64,000 nt of DNA, from positions 1,240,001-1,304,000 of the forward strand of contig KV748191.1 in assembly GCA_001692895.1 (NCBI GenBank), written 5' to 3'. The translations under genes and the position numbers were made by a program. Positions 11,594 through 21,450 of this stretch are shown here, piece by piece; the stretch's first letter is position 1; every line of letters starts with the position of its first letter. Below the pieces are notes generated by a model. The model did no database searches. It was given only the letters and a program-made list of their open reading frames with translations, and was not told the origin of the DNA. Source of the DNA: Cenococcum geophilum 1.58 (Eukaryota > Ascomycota > Dothideomycetes > Gloniales > Gloniaceae).

Positions 11594-13204
11594 GTTATCG
11601 ATAAGGGCCAGCCAATCAAATCAATAGAATCAAGACCCGTGCTCAGGAATACGAAGTTGGTGATATTACTTAATTCTCATACAAAATTGATATATAAGTT
11701 TATTCTTTAGAGTTAAGTCGCTCGATATAAGGCCTCCAGCAGTCGTCGTTCCTGCAGAACGGTATTTTGCAGATACTGCAGCCAAAAAGCGTCCTTGGAA
11801 GACGCCTGCGCCTATCCCATTCCTTACTATCGCAAGGCTTCCTTGTAGTATTTGGTGAAAGCTCTAATAGAGCTTTTCAACGTCCTACATGCTCTACCTG
11901 AGTATATATGCTAGCCGTTGCGCAAGCCGAGCAGTAAACAGGTTTATAAGATATCTTAATTAGCTCGTGCAGCTGCGTAGGAACCCATATAATATCGTCT
12001 ATAGAGCGTTAAGGAAGGTGTTCGTGTTCGTATATAGGAGCCTTTCACTTCCAAATCGAGCGTTCAAATAAGGCGTTGCGTAGATTAATTCGAAACTACT
12101 TATGGCCGTCGTAACGGCCTTCGCAACGATCAGTAGGACGGTAGGAAGATAGTAGAAAGCAATTTCCAATTACTGTATCGAGCAGGAAGTATAATAGAGG
12201 CTTCCAAGTCTGCCTGTGGATCCTCTGCGTTATAAAATACTGTCGTAATTAATCCGCAATATCTACACCGCATATATAGTAATTGTAGTAAAAAATAAAG
12301 GTAGGAATAAGCAACCACTTTTGTACCTCATCACCAAAGACCTTCCGAGTCTGTTTGGCGCCGCTAGAGGTAAAGGTAGGTCGTTTTCGTAAGTCCTTAA
12401 TCTTCTGTTAACCTGGCGATATATGACGTCATTAGCTTTTAAGCCTTATTATAGAGGCGTTCAGCTTACCGTTGTCAACAGTACTCATAAAAAGCACTAC
12501 ATTGGCGTCTTTCTAAGCAAACTCTATCACCTAGCCGTCTTTAGAAAGCTCGCCATATAATTCTCCCTATGGAATTTAAGCCGTATGAGTCAATTTAAGC
12601 TCTACAAGCCTCTAGCTAATTTGCTCAATAGGCACCTTCTTTTTCTTTTTTTCTTTTGTAGTTGTAACTATCTCAATATCGCCTTTAAGGTCCCCCTACT
12701 CCTTACGTTGTGTTTTAGTTGTTTAAACAGTTCCTGCGCCTCCAATACTAAGGCCTCGTAGTCGTCTAAGAAGCTTAACGCTTGTAAATAGATTATTAAG
12801 CCAAATAACGTGCTTTCCGGGTGGGTAGAGGCGTTTATCTATTTCGGTGTCTTTTTATAGGAGTAAATCAAGAACTACCGCCTGCGTCTTTAAAAAGCCT
12901 TTATTAATAAAAGACTTATCCAAATTAACTGGGCCCTTCTTATTACCTTTAGCGTGCCACATAAAGTCCAATATATAGCCCTTATTCGCTAAAATCCATA
13001 TCTTAAAGCCTTCTAGTGTAGGTTTAGATGGAATATTACAGTGTGGCCAAAAATTATGCGTTTTAAAACGATTACGATATCGTAAAATCCGATAAAATAT
13101 CCGAATAAAATCCGATATCGGTTTTTTTTTGGTATATAGGTATTTAACTATTCCTAGCCCCTTTTAGAAAGAACTTCTAAGAATATTACTCCTAATCTAA
13201 TCTT

Positions 13205-13833
13205 CTACACGAAGCTCTATACGAAGCTCTGCACGAAGCTCTATACGAAGCTCTGCGCGAAGCTCTNCGCGAAGCTCTCGCGAAGCTCTGCGCGAAGCTC
13301 TGCACGAGGCTCTACGCGAAGTTCTGCACGAAGCTTTACATAAAGCTCTGCGCGAAACTTTGTATAAAGCTCTACGGAAGCTCTATANAAAGCTTTACAC
13401 AAAGCCCTATGCGAAACTCTGCACGAAGCTCTACGCGAAGCTCTGCACGAAGCTTTACACGAGGCTCTGCGCGAAACTCTGCACGAAGCTCTACGCGAAG
13501 CTCTGCACAAAGCTCTACACAAAGCTCTGTGCGAAACTCTGCACGACGCTCTGCACGAAGCTCTGCGCGAAGCTCTGCGCGAAGCTCTGCACGAAGCTCC
13601 GCACAAAGCTCTGCGTACGGAGGCTCTGCCCGAAGCTCTACCCAAAGCTCTGTCCGAAGCTCTACACGAAGCTCTGCGCGAAGCTCTGCACGAAGCTCTG
13701 CACGAAGCTCTGCATAAAGCTCTGCGTACGGAGGCTCTGCGCGAAGCTCTGTACGAGGCTCTACACGAGGCTCTACACGAAGCTCTACACGAAGCTCTAC
13801 ATAAAGCTCTACGCAAAGCTCTGCGCGAAACTT
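13205..13833 (+). repeat. 12-bp minisatellite, about 52 units
   Basis: Units of the form GAAGCTCTGCAC or GAAGCTCTACGC run head to tail for about 630 bp. Two places (near 13614 and 13726) carry the same variant CGTACGGAGGCTCTG, which suggests a higher-order duplication of about 112 bp. It contains two N bases. Because 12 is divisible by three it gives long open frames on both strands (Ala/Arg/Ser or Lys/Leu/Cys repeats), which I regard as artefacts. CpA and TpG remain common, so it escaped most of the RIP seen around it. Confidence 0.92.
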
Positions 13834-14105
13834 GATAGGAGAGTCTCGCAAGGTATTAATTTTTAGTGTTCTATAGATATACGCACGTATAATATACGTA
13901 TATTTTATAACTAATAAGAATATAAGGTTGCGCGTACGATAGACTAACTAAGCTAATAGCAGCTATATAATATCTACTTCCTGCTTTAATATCCTACTAG
14001 AGGGTAGAGGGTTAGAAGAGAAGACTTAAGATTAGTCTCTAAAGCCATAGTTACTAGAAGAATCTAGTATATAGTAGAGATTTTAAAGTGTGCGATCTAA
14101 TATAT

Positions 14106-14187
14106 ATTACGATAAGCGAATTAAAATAAATCGATATCGGATATCGGATTATCGGATATCGATTTATTTCAATTCGCTTATCGTAAT
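14106..14187. repeat. Long palindrome at the right end of HtN
   Basis: Two arms of about 33 bp, starting ATTACGATAAGCGAATT on the left and its complement on the right, with one mismatch, surround a centre of repeated GATATC motifs. The palindrome abuts the right terminal inverted repeat. The left end of HtN has related but shorter CGATATCGT and CCGATATCGG motifs near 13075-13125. Such subterminal motifs are usually transposase binding sites in hAT elements; that role is inferred. Confidence 0.85.
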
Positions 14188-14967
14188 TTTTGGCCACACT
14201 GGAATATTAACAATCTCGGGTGCACGGCCCATAAAGCGTTAAATTGTCTCGTCAACGGCAAGGTATGTTCCAGGCGTGTAAAGCTTCCTATAGGTCAGCC
14301 AAATATGTTCAGCAAGCTCGTTAACTCAATTAAATGTAGATTTGGGTGCTATATTATCCTTTGGCCATAGTGGTAAGGCTCAAAAGTAACGGTTAAGCTG
14401 CTGAAATCGGATAATTAAAATGTACTTTTTAACAATATGCTCCGTGCCATAGGTATCCAAATCCTTCCAGTAATCCTCAATGCACGATTCTATGGTAATG
14501 CCCATATAAATAAGCACACCAAAGTACGCGTACAGTTCCTCCTTACATGTTGGCTGCCATAGGCGCGCATGCTCCGTTTCCTCATGCGACAGATAAAGCT
14601 CCGCGTGCTTATTCGTCCACTCCACAAGCTTATTTATAATATCCTCTGTAAAGAATAAGCTAAATAGCTCATAAGGATCATGCTGATCGACGTCTAAGGG
14701 GAGGTTTGGTGAGCCATGGTCGTCCCAATTGTCAATATGGAGAGGTTCGAAATGGGGCAGCGGCCAGGGCTTTAGGGGGGGTGTTTTCGCCGTCTTATTT
14801 AGTAGAACGTTATACTAAGTCTTCTAAACAAGGTCTGCATCAATTCTAGCGCAATTGCGAGGCATAGTGGTGGTGTAATTAATGGTTGAATTCTATATAG
14901 AGCACGCGTAGTCTTGAGTCTGGTGTTCGCGCACAGACCACCTACTCGTAGGACCCCGACGGGTTAA

Positions 14968-15519
14968 GGGATAGCTGCGCTTTTATAGTATAGGGAACCT
15001 ACTCCCCTTAAGTTAATAACTAGGTATATAATTATAATATAACCAAATATAGAATAAGTAGAGGGGCTTAAAGGATAATTAGAAATAGAAGTCCTTATAA
15101 AGATATATAAAGAGGTCTATAACGCTATTATAGTCTAATACCTTAAAAGCAGAGATATTAGAGTTACCTTAAAGGACTAATAGGTAAAGGAATAAGCCGT
15201 AAGGGTAGGGGATAGGCTAAAAGAACGTATTAGTATAAAAGTACTCTATAAAAATTACCTAGTTAAAGTCCTAGCGGTTCCTATAAGCCTTAGGGTAGAA
15301 AAGGGACGCTAGGTAGATAATATAGCAATTATATAGGAGATAGTAAGATAAATAAAACACCTTATACTAGGACTTAAAATCACCCAAATCTAATAGCTTT
15401 AATAGGAAAATATAAACTAAGCATATAATAAGAATAATAAGAGGATATAAGGGTTGCTAGAGACTTACTAGGGAGACGCTAGACAAACGTATAGCTCCCT
15501 TATTATTAGTATATATATA
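14968..15519 (+). pseudogene. LnA-1 ORF1, first segment
   Basis: LINE sequence between the piggyBac and DIRS-like insertions. One frame reads as a Lys- and Gln-rich, helix-prone protein if TAA/TAG are taken as former Gln codons, consistent with the RNA-binding ORF1 protein of Tad-like LINEs. No catalytic motif is expected. The segment ends in an (AT)n run at 15509-15522, where YrA inserted. Confidence 0.55.
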
Positions 15520-15670
15520 TATCACGTGTCTATACATTGCTTGGCCGAAAACCCTGCAACTTAGGTATTCAACCAGATATTCAACACGGTCAATAACATC
15601 ATCGCTTACAACTGCACTCAATAGGTCGTTCTTTTTATCATAGATTACTTGCAATTAGTGTTCCTAGTGG
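15520..15670 (+). repeat. YrA split direct repeat A, left copy
   Basis: Begins TATCACGTGTCTATACATT and matches 20256-20425 for about 115 bp closely, then more loosely after a gap. The first G of the second copy (TGTCACGTG) reads A here. It contains an intact CACGTG at 15523-15528. A 65-codon antisense open stretch over it is a shadow. Confidence 0.85.
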
Positions 15671-15819
15671 CGATAATTATTAAGGCCCATAACCAACTTT
15701 CCAGCCAATAGCACCCGTTCGAAAACTCCTTGCTTAACCGCCCTATCATCTACCTCCTTATCTACTACCATCCCATCTACCAAATATACTATAGTTTTAT
15801 CTTTAGAAGAAGAAAGAGC

Positions 15820-16800
15820 TAGGAAACAAGACGAGAGGTCCTAATAACTCCATAACCTAGAGATCTAAAAGAGAGAGTAGGAGGAACAGGCACGGATCCG
15901 AAAGACGGAATAGGAAGAGGAGCTTCACCAGGTAAGGCTAGCCGCTCTAAAGCAGCCTACTCCACTAGAGCACACCTCTACTGCTAAGGCAGATAAACTA
16001 GGTAAGTCCTATAACCTACCGGAAGGCTTAGGCACGCTTAAGCTCGACCTCCCTAGCCTAGCTAGAAGAGACCTCTATAATATATAGAAAGGATCCTTCC
16101 GCTTAAAGAACCTAGCCCATCTACGGGTACACTTTGGCCGCCCAGACCTTTCTAATATGGCTACTATTAAAAACGGAAAGCTTATTTTAAAGAGACCTAC
16201 TACTAGCCGCAAGGTCTACAAGAACAAGGAGGTCTAGTTTACTGGATTTATGAACTACGTAGTAATCATAAGCACTCTCTATATATGCCCAACTAACCTC
16301 TATACAAGAATATTGCTCTAGATAAATAAGATCCGCGACTACTCCGCGACCTATAACTAGACCTCTATCCTAGACCTCACGCTTAACTACTATAGGTATG
16401 TTATAGATCGCAATTAGCTTAAGCCTAGTAACTGGGATATACCTACCCAGTTTAAGGCCCTATACTGCCGGGCAGCTAATATAAAGGTATAGAGCCAGGG
16501 ACTTAAAGTCCATGGTATAGCATTAAAAAGATCGCAAAAGAATACCTCCCCTCCCCTTCCCTTTAGTAAGCCCTGTTACAGCTAGAACAACTAGCAGGCT
16601 TATAGAGAAGATCTATATCGTTACCGCCACGCATACTCTAAATATAACAAAAACCACCCATCAAAGTCGTGCCCTAGGTAGCTTACCGCCGTGAGTAGTT
16701 AGACCTAGGATTTGATGGTAGATGAAGACATCTTCCTAGGTTTAACTATCCAGATAGACCTGCCACAGACGCCAAGGCTCTAAGGCAGGCCTAATTTAGT
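15820..16800 (+). pseudogene. YrA gag-like protein
   Basis: A decayed frame upstream of reverse transcriptase. Its C-terminal part near 16575-16672 shows a zinc-finger-like series: C-Y-S at 16574, then R-Y-R-H-A, then N-H-P-S-K-S-C-P-R, with several Tyr codons at positions where Cys would complete the fingers. A Cys/His cluster of this form, with RYRH and NHPxxxC, is typical of gag-like proteins of DIRS-type elements. Start and end are approximate. Confidence 0.65.
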
Positions 16801-16929
16801 ACCTTTTTTCAAAACTTATTTACAAACGACTTTCCTAGCTAACTCACTATCACCTTTAAGACCTCTCGCTTAGAGCACGCTCCTTCATAGGTACCCTGGA
16901 AATCTCCCAGCAATTTTATAAGGCATCCT

Positions 16930-18400
16930 TACCTATAGGGCGGAGATAGGTCCCTTATTACCTATACTACCTAATATCTGCAAAAACCACCTCTCCTCAC
17001 ACAATAACAAAGACCTCATCTCTAAAAAGATCGTTACTAACCTGGCCCTAGGCCGTATACAGGCCACCAACTCTATAGTTACCTCACCCCTAGGCCTAGT
17101 GCCTAAGGCAGATAGCGGCTTCCGCCGTATTTACAACCTCTCTTCACCTAAGGGCTTCTTAGTTAATGACTCTATCGACCCAGCCTAGGCAGCACTACAC
17201 TATACCCGGATAGAGACTATACTAGCACACGTAATTACAGCTAGTAAAGGCTGCTACCTAGTTAAACGAGACATTAAAGATGCCTTCCAGATGGTGCCCA
17301 TTTCAGTACGGTCACGTTACCTACTTGGCTTTATCTGGAAGGGAGTTATATACGTCAAATACTGTCTGCCATTTAGCTTATAAACAGCCCTATTCCTTTT
17401 TAACTTATTCGCCGAAGGTCTCTACTAAATCCTAGCATAACAGATTAACTCCGCTATTAAGCACTACCTTAATAATTTTATATTCGTGGTTAAGTGTCTA
17501 ACTATACTGCCGTTACTAAGGGAGGTATACCTCTCAGTTACTAACNAGCTAGGGGTACCCTAAAATAATACTAAGAATATTAAAGGTACGGAGGCTAAAG
17601 TATTAGGTTACACTATTAACACTATAGCGATGGAGATAAAACTCTTACCAGCTAAGTAATAGAAAGCTATTAATTAGGTGACCAAAGCCCTCCAGAAGGG
17701 CTGGCTATTATTATAGCAAGCCTAATAACTGGTGGGCCGCCTAGCATAGTATGCAAGAGTTATCCGCCTTAGGCGCTTGTACTCTCGCTCCTTATAGGAC
17801 TTTATAACAAAATAGCCTACTAGGTTATTAAGAAATATGCCCTAACGCCTCCCCCTAGAGCTAAAAGAAGACCTTAACCTCTGGCTTAAGGTTCTTATAT
17901 CAAGTAACGGTATACTATTCTTTAATAACAAGGAGAGGCCGCAGTTTCACTTATTTACTAACGCCTTATTACTTAAAGGCTATAGAGGCTTCTATTTCAG
18001 CAAAGAGAACGGCCACTAGCCTAATTACGCGGCTTCCCTACCCCAGGCCCAGGCCTTCAGCTATTATCCCCCACTAGACTAGGCGGATAACTATATTAAC
18101 CTAAAAGAAATACATGCTATTGCGAAGGCATTTAAAAAGTGGTTATCGGTCTGGCGGTATAGGTCTCTCTATATTTATATAAACAATATAGTTACTTACA
18201 GCGGCATCTAAAATAATGTTATAAAAGGTTCTAGAAACCAATTACTCTAAGAGATACTTATATCCTTAATAACAAATGATATTACTATAATAACCATATA
18301 GGTCTCTAGCGCTAACAATAGGCTTACTAATGCTCTCTCGCGATTTAACCACAAGAAATTATTATTACTGTGCCCTAAGTGGCAAACAAATAACGGCTTC
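16930..18400 (+). pseudogene. YrA reverse transcriptase and RNase H
   Basis: The RT is of the DIRS type: F-R-R-I-Y-N-L-S-S-P-K-G near 17120, V-K-R-D-I-K-D-A-F near 17263-17290, C-L-P-F near 17364, and the catalytic box near 17467 reads Y-L-N-N-F-I-F-V, with both Asp changed to Asn. RNase H follows (L-K-E-I-H-A-I near 18103, the end A-L-S-R-F near 18333). The stops are mainly TAA/TAG at Gln sites. There is no protease or DDE integrase. An N at 17546 lies in the RT thumb region. Confidence 0.85.
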
Positions 18401-18559
18401 TTGCCAGATAAATAACGGCTTCTTACTAAATAAAGGACGGCTTCTTGCCGGATAAATAAAGGCTTCTTACCAGAAAAATAATATCTCTCCTCTAGGTGGC
18501 TACTAACTCTTGCAGTTAACCCAAAGTTATTTAATTAACCCCCCCCGACCTTCTGGAGT

Positions 18560-19510
18560 AAGATCGGTGGGTTTTATTACTTTTCACTACTTATATAGCA
18601 TAGCTTGGCAGCTAACACAAGGAAAGGCTACTCCTCCGCTATTAAGAGCTGGGAGGCCTTCTTAGCCCTAAACGGTTTATTACTGTATCCGGCTAAGAGG
18701 ATAAACTTAGGGGAGTAGATTACCCAATAAGCGTTCGGTACAGCCGCCCCTTTAATAGGTAGGATTAAGCTAGAAACCCTCTCTAACTATATCTCCGCAA
18801 TCTAATCTTGTCATATAGACCTAAGTCACTTAATTACCGCCTTTAAAGACCATACTATTAAAAGGGCCCTAGCGGGGGCTATATTACTATTCCCATCTAC
18901 TAAGAAGACCAAACTACCAATTACAAAGGACATCTTAGACAAGATTGTTACCTCTAGACCCTATAAGGCGGATACAAACGTAGACGCGGCATTTACAATA
19001 GCGTTTGCGGGTTTCCTATATATAGAAGAGATCACATACCCAAATAGGAAAGCTAAGGACTTTAGCACTATAAGGGCCCTCCGTAATAATATCAGGATCG
19101 CCCCTAATGGCCATTTAATGGTCTTCTACCTAAAACAGAGTAAGATAGACAAAACCTATAGTGGCGTTAATATCCAGATCGCCGCTGTACTAGGAGATCG
19201 TCTATGCCCCATAGCCGCGATAATACGGTTATTCAACTATAACCCCCGGCCTCTATTAGATCTATTATTCAGCGTTAATAATAAAGCATTTTCGGCGCCA
19301 GTAGTGCGTAAGATTCTATTAACCCGCCTAGCCGCTAGCGGTATCCTGCCTAACGGCTACTCTAACCACTCCTTCCGTAGGGGTACAGCGCAGCATACGC
19401 ATAATTATAGCTTTGCAGAGTTATAAACGGCACAGTTAGGTCGATGGACATTAAATGCGGTAAAACTTTACTATAATACCTTGGAAACTAAACGACTTTA
19501 ATTAAACTCA
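18560..19510 (+). pseudogene. YrA tyrosine recombinase
   Basis: It follows RNase H directly. The catalytic core is readable at 19118-19480: N-H-S-F-R-R-G with His at 19367 and Arg at 19376, then L-G-R-W near 19438-19446 and the nucleophile region K-L-Y-Y at 19463-19474. An uninterrupted run of 102 codons spans 19118-19426 and ends at a TAA that replaces a likely Gln codon, after which the same frame continues to the Tyr. The first catalytic Arg, expected in the G-F-L-R-x-x-E-I-T segment near 19010, reads Tyr. The enzyme would integrate the circular cDNA without making a target duplication. Confidence 0.85.
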
Positions 19511-19727
19511 AATTTCCAGCGGAGTATGCCTATACTGGCTAGGGAAGCCTAAAATAGGGACTCTATACTTTCTGTTACGGGACCACCCCATAATACCTTA
19601 TACACGCTACCTACTACATTCTGCCGCAATCTGCCGCATTCTATTATACTCTGCCTACCACCGCAAGATTATCCTATATTCGCAACACCCGCAATATTAG
19701 TAATATCCGTAACCTCTACTAAGTTCT

Positions 19728-19925
19728 GTTAAGTCTGCTGAATTCTGCTAAACTCTACTAAATTCTGCCAAGTCTGCCGAATTCTGCTAAATTCTACTAA
19801 ATTCTGCTAAATTCTGCCAAATTCTGCCAAGTCTGCCAAATTCTGCCAAGTCTGCCAAATTCTATAAAATTCTGCTAAATCTGCTAAATTCTACTAAATT
19901 CGGCCAAGTCTGCCAAATTCTGCTA
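19728..19925 (+). repeat. 10-bp minisatellite downstream of the YrA recombinase
   Basis: Imperfect head-to-tail units of AATTCTGCCA, with 9-bp variants such as AGTCTGCCA, fill about 200 bp between the recombinase and repeat B. Looser copies extend left to about 19620. The reverse complement resembles the GGCAGAACTT units in the GyC LTR, but that match is short. Confidence 0.8.
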
Positions 19926-20074
19926 GGACTATGGTAATATATTAACTAAGCAACCAAGTTAACAATATATACCCATTCTCCTTATTCCCTTACCTTCTTT
20001 CCTTATATAATGTCTTAATTTTATTACACAGTTTATACTACAGAAATCGCTCCCGTTTTAACTTAATTCTTTAT

Positions 20075-20255
20075 AGGTAGCAGGCGCTTCGCTAGTGGGC
20101 ACCGGGTAGGATTCAGGTCAGATCTCCGAAGTTTAGGCCTAAAAAGCCTTATAAACGCTAGGATATCGCCTGGATCCTACCCTATAGGCCTATACCCCCC
20201 ACAATCGATATATTTAAAATGGACTATAACCTATTTATGCCGTGCGAGAGATAGA
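20075..20255 (+). repeat. YrA split direct repeat B, first copy
   Basis: Matches 20426-20612. The strongest identity starts at GGGCACCGGGTAGGATTCAG (20097) and ends GCGAGAGATAGA, with looser homology further left. It is joined directly to repeat A at 20256, as expected for the internal B-A junction. Confidence 0.87.
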
Positions 20256-20425
20256 TGTCACGTGTCTATACATTACTTGGCCAAAAACCCTGTAACTTAG
20301 GTATTCAACCAGATGTTTAACACGGTCAATAACATCATCGCTTACAACTACACTTAATAGGTTATTCTTTTCACCTACCCACCCCCCTTATAATATACAT
20401 TAGATTAGTTACTTGTAGTCCTATT
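20256..20425 (+). repeat. YrA split direct repeat A, second copy
   Basis: Begins TGTCACGTGTCTATACATT and matches the left A copy at 15520. It lies between the two B copies and contains CACGTG at 20259-20264. Confidence 0.87.
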
Positions 20426-20612
20426 TAGGTCTAGCGGCGGGCTATCCTATTAGGGGCACCGGGTAGGATTCAGGCCAGATCTCCGAAGTTTAGGCCTAAA
20501 AAGCCTTATAAACGCTAGGATATCGCCTGGATCCCGCCCTATAGGCCTGCACCCCCCACAATCGATATATTTGAAATGGACTATGACCTGTTCGTGCCAT
20601 GCGAGAGATAGA
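20426..20612 (+). repeat. YrA split direct repeat B, terminal copy
   Basis: Matches the first B copy and ends GCGAGAGATAGA at 20612, after which LINE sequence resumes. It is less mutated than the first B copy, keeping several C and G where that copy has T or A. Confidence 0.87.
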
Positions 20613-21450
20613 CTAAGAATATAAAAACTTCTTATCTAAAAAGGAATAATTATAAATGGCCTTATATATAATATAAGGCTCTATAACTATAGACTACGCC
20701 TAGAATAATACTATTACTATATATAATAGGGACATACCTAATCTATATACGCAGTATAGGTATGCTGCGGCCACTATATAGGCCCCTATAATATAAGATA
20801 TTACTTAAATTAAGACTAAATAAAATATATAAACTGCCACTAAAGCATATATAAGGCGTAGGAGAGAGAAGACTGTATTAAATATAGGAGATAAAAGGTA
20901 AGGGCTTAATAGCTACAGGAATAACTACACGCTAGGTTATATAAATAGAAATAATAGGTAATAAGCTAGGGGGACACAAGTGCCTTTTTAGCGTTTCCTA
21001 CCTTTAATACTAGAGGGCTAGGCTAGCTATCCTAAGCCTTAACGGGCTAGAAGTGACGCCGCGTAATATTACCAAACTAATTAGGGATATAAGGGTTATA
21101 GGGGACATAAGGGAGAAAACGCCCCGTAGAAAGACCCCTATAAACAGCAATAGTAGGCTTAAGACTAGGATAATTAAGAATTAGACTTAATACGGTAAAT
21201 ATAATATTTATAGCCAACCTATAAAGGGTATATAGCCGACTAGTAAGAATAGGGGAAGAACTAGTAATAATAATAGATTTAGATATAGAAGCACTAATAG
21301 GAATATAAAATATGGGAATAAAAAGCTCTATATAAAATAAGTAGTAACTAGGGTATAGACATAAGAGATAGAAGCTCTAAATATTTTAGAGAAAGTAGAA
21401 ATAGAAGAAGTAAGGAACAAAGGAGAGTTAAAAGACCCTTACTGGGGGTC
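20613..21450 (+). pseudogene. LnA-1 ORF1, second segment
   Basis: LINE ORF1 resumes after YrA. Near 21180-21240 a stretch reading T-Q-Y-G-K-Y-N with a downstream changed His/Cys series may be a CCHC zinc knuckle (Tyr in place of Cys), as found near the C terminus of Tad-like ORF1 proteins. The rest has no recognisable motif. The boundary with ORF2 is approximate. Confidence 0.55.

Larger units (their letters stand above)
13039..14201. mobile_element. HtN: non-autonomous hAT element with internal minisatellite
   Basis: 1163 bp flanked by the 8-bp duplication GAATATTA (13031-13038 and 14202-14209), the hAT hallmark. The ends are inverted repeats of about 20 bp: CAGTGTGGCCAAAAATTA at the left and its complement at the right. 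It interrupts the piggyBac transposase, and removing it plus one 8-bp copy rejoins that frame (I-V-N-I-P before, K-P-T-L-E after). No transposase is encoded. The inside consists of AT-rich subterminal DNA with CGATATCGG-type motifs, a long 12-bp minisatellite and a strong palindrome at the right end. Confidence 0.9.
11700..14865 (-). pseudogene. piggyBac transposase, interrupted by a hAT insertion
   Basis: Read on the minus strand from ATG at 14865 (M-P-R-N-C-A-R) to TAA at 11700-11702, with 13039-14201 excluded. The N-terminal part has the family's L-W-Q-P-T-C-K-E-E-L-Y-A-Y-F-G segment. The DDE core shows Y-L-A-V-D-E-T-I near 14250 (first Asp intact) and, past the insertion, I-W-L-N-N-L-F-T near 12790-12815, where the second Asp reads Asn. 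The C-terminal region has Y-Y-N-Y-Y-x-C-G-V-D-I-A-D near 12260 and a final cysteine-rich element C-S-I-C-K-I-P-F-C-R-N-D-D-C-W near 11740. There are far fewer stops than in the surrounding LINE, so it probably arrived later. A 62-codon open stretch at 12130-12318 is another frame of the same gene. Confidence 0.88.
11569..14967 (-). mobile_element. PbA: piggyBac-family DNA transposon
   Basis: Bounded by the tetranucleotide TTAA at 11569-11572 and 14964-14967, the obligatory piggyBac target. Next to each TTAA are inverted ends that start CCCGT and share GGGTCCTACG (11573-11593 and 14947-14963), with a 4-bp length difference. Excluding a nested hAT element it is about 2.2 kb, close to the usual autonomous size. 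The outer flanks, GCTATCCC on the left and GGGATAGC on the right, form a perfect palindrome around the restored TTAA. Confidence 0.9.
15520..20612 (+). mobile_element. YrA: DIRS/Ngaro-type tyrosine-recombinase retrotransposon
   Basis: A 5.1-kb element with gag-like, reverse transcriptase/RNase H and tyrosine recombinase reading frames in that order, and no DDE integrase. Its terminal repeats have the split direct arrangement A-(genes)-B-A-B: A at 15520-15670, B at 20075-20255, A at 20256-20425, B at 20426-20612. This layout is that of PAT/Ngaro-type elements, which move through a circular DNA joined by the recombinase. As expected for the class, no target duplication is seen. It sits in ORF1 of LnA-1. 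Confidence 0.88.

Noticed and set aside
12130-12318. 62-codon minus-strand open frame as a separate gene
   Set aside because: The neighbouring frame on the same strand gives the recognisable piggyBac C-terminal sequence, so this is a shadow.
13205-13833. CRISPR-like array
   Set aside because: Units are contiguous with no unique spacers, and the genome context is fungal.
13241-13866. Four overlapping long open frames on both strands (up to 191 codons)
   Set aside because: They are produced by a 12-bp repeat without stops; the peptides are simple Arg/Ala/Ser or Lys/Leu/Cys repeats and the array sits inside a non-autonomous hAT element.
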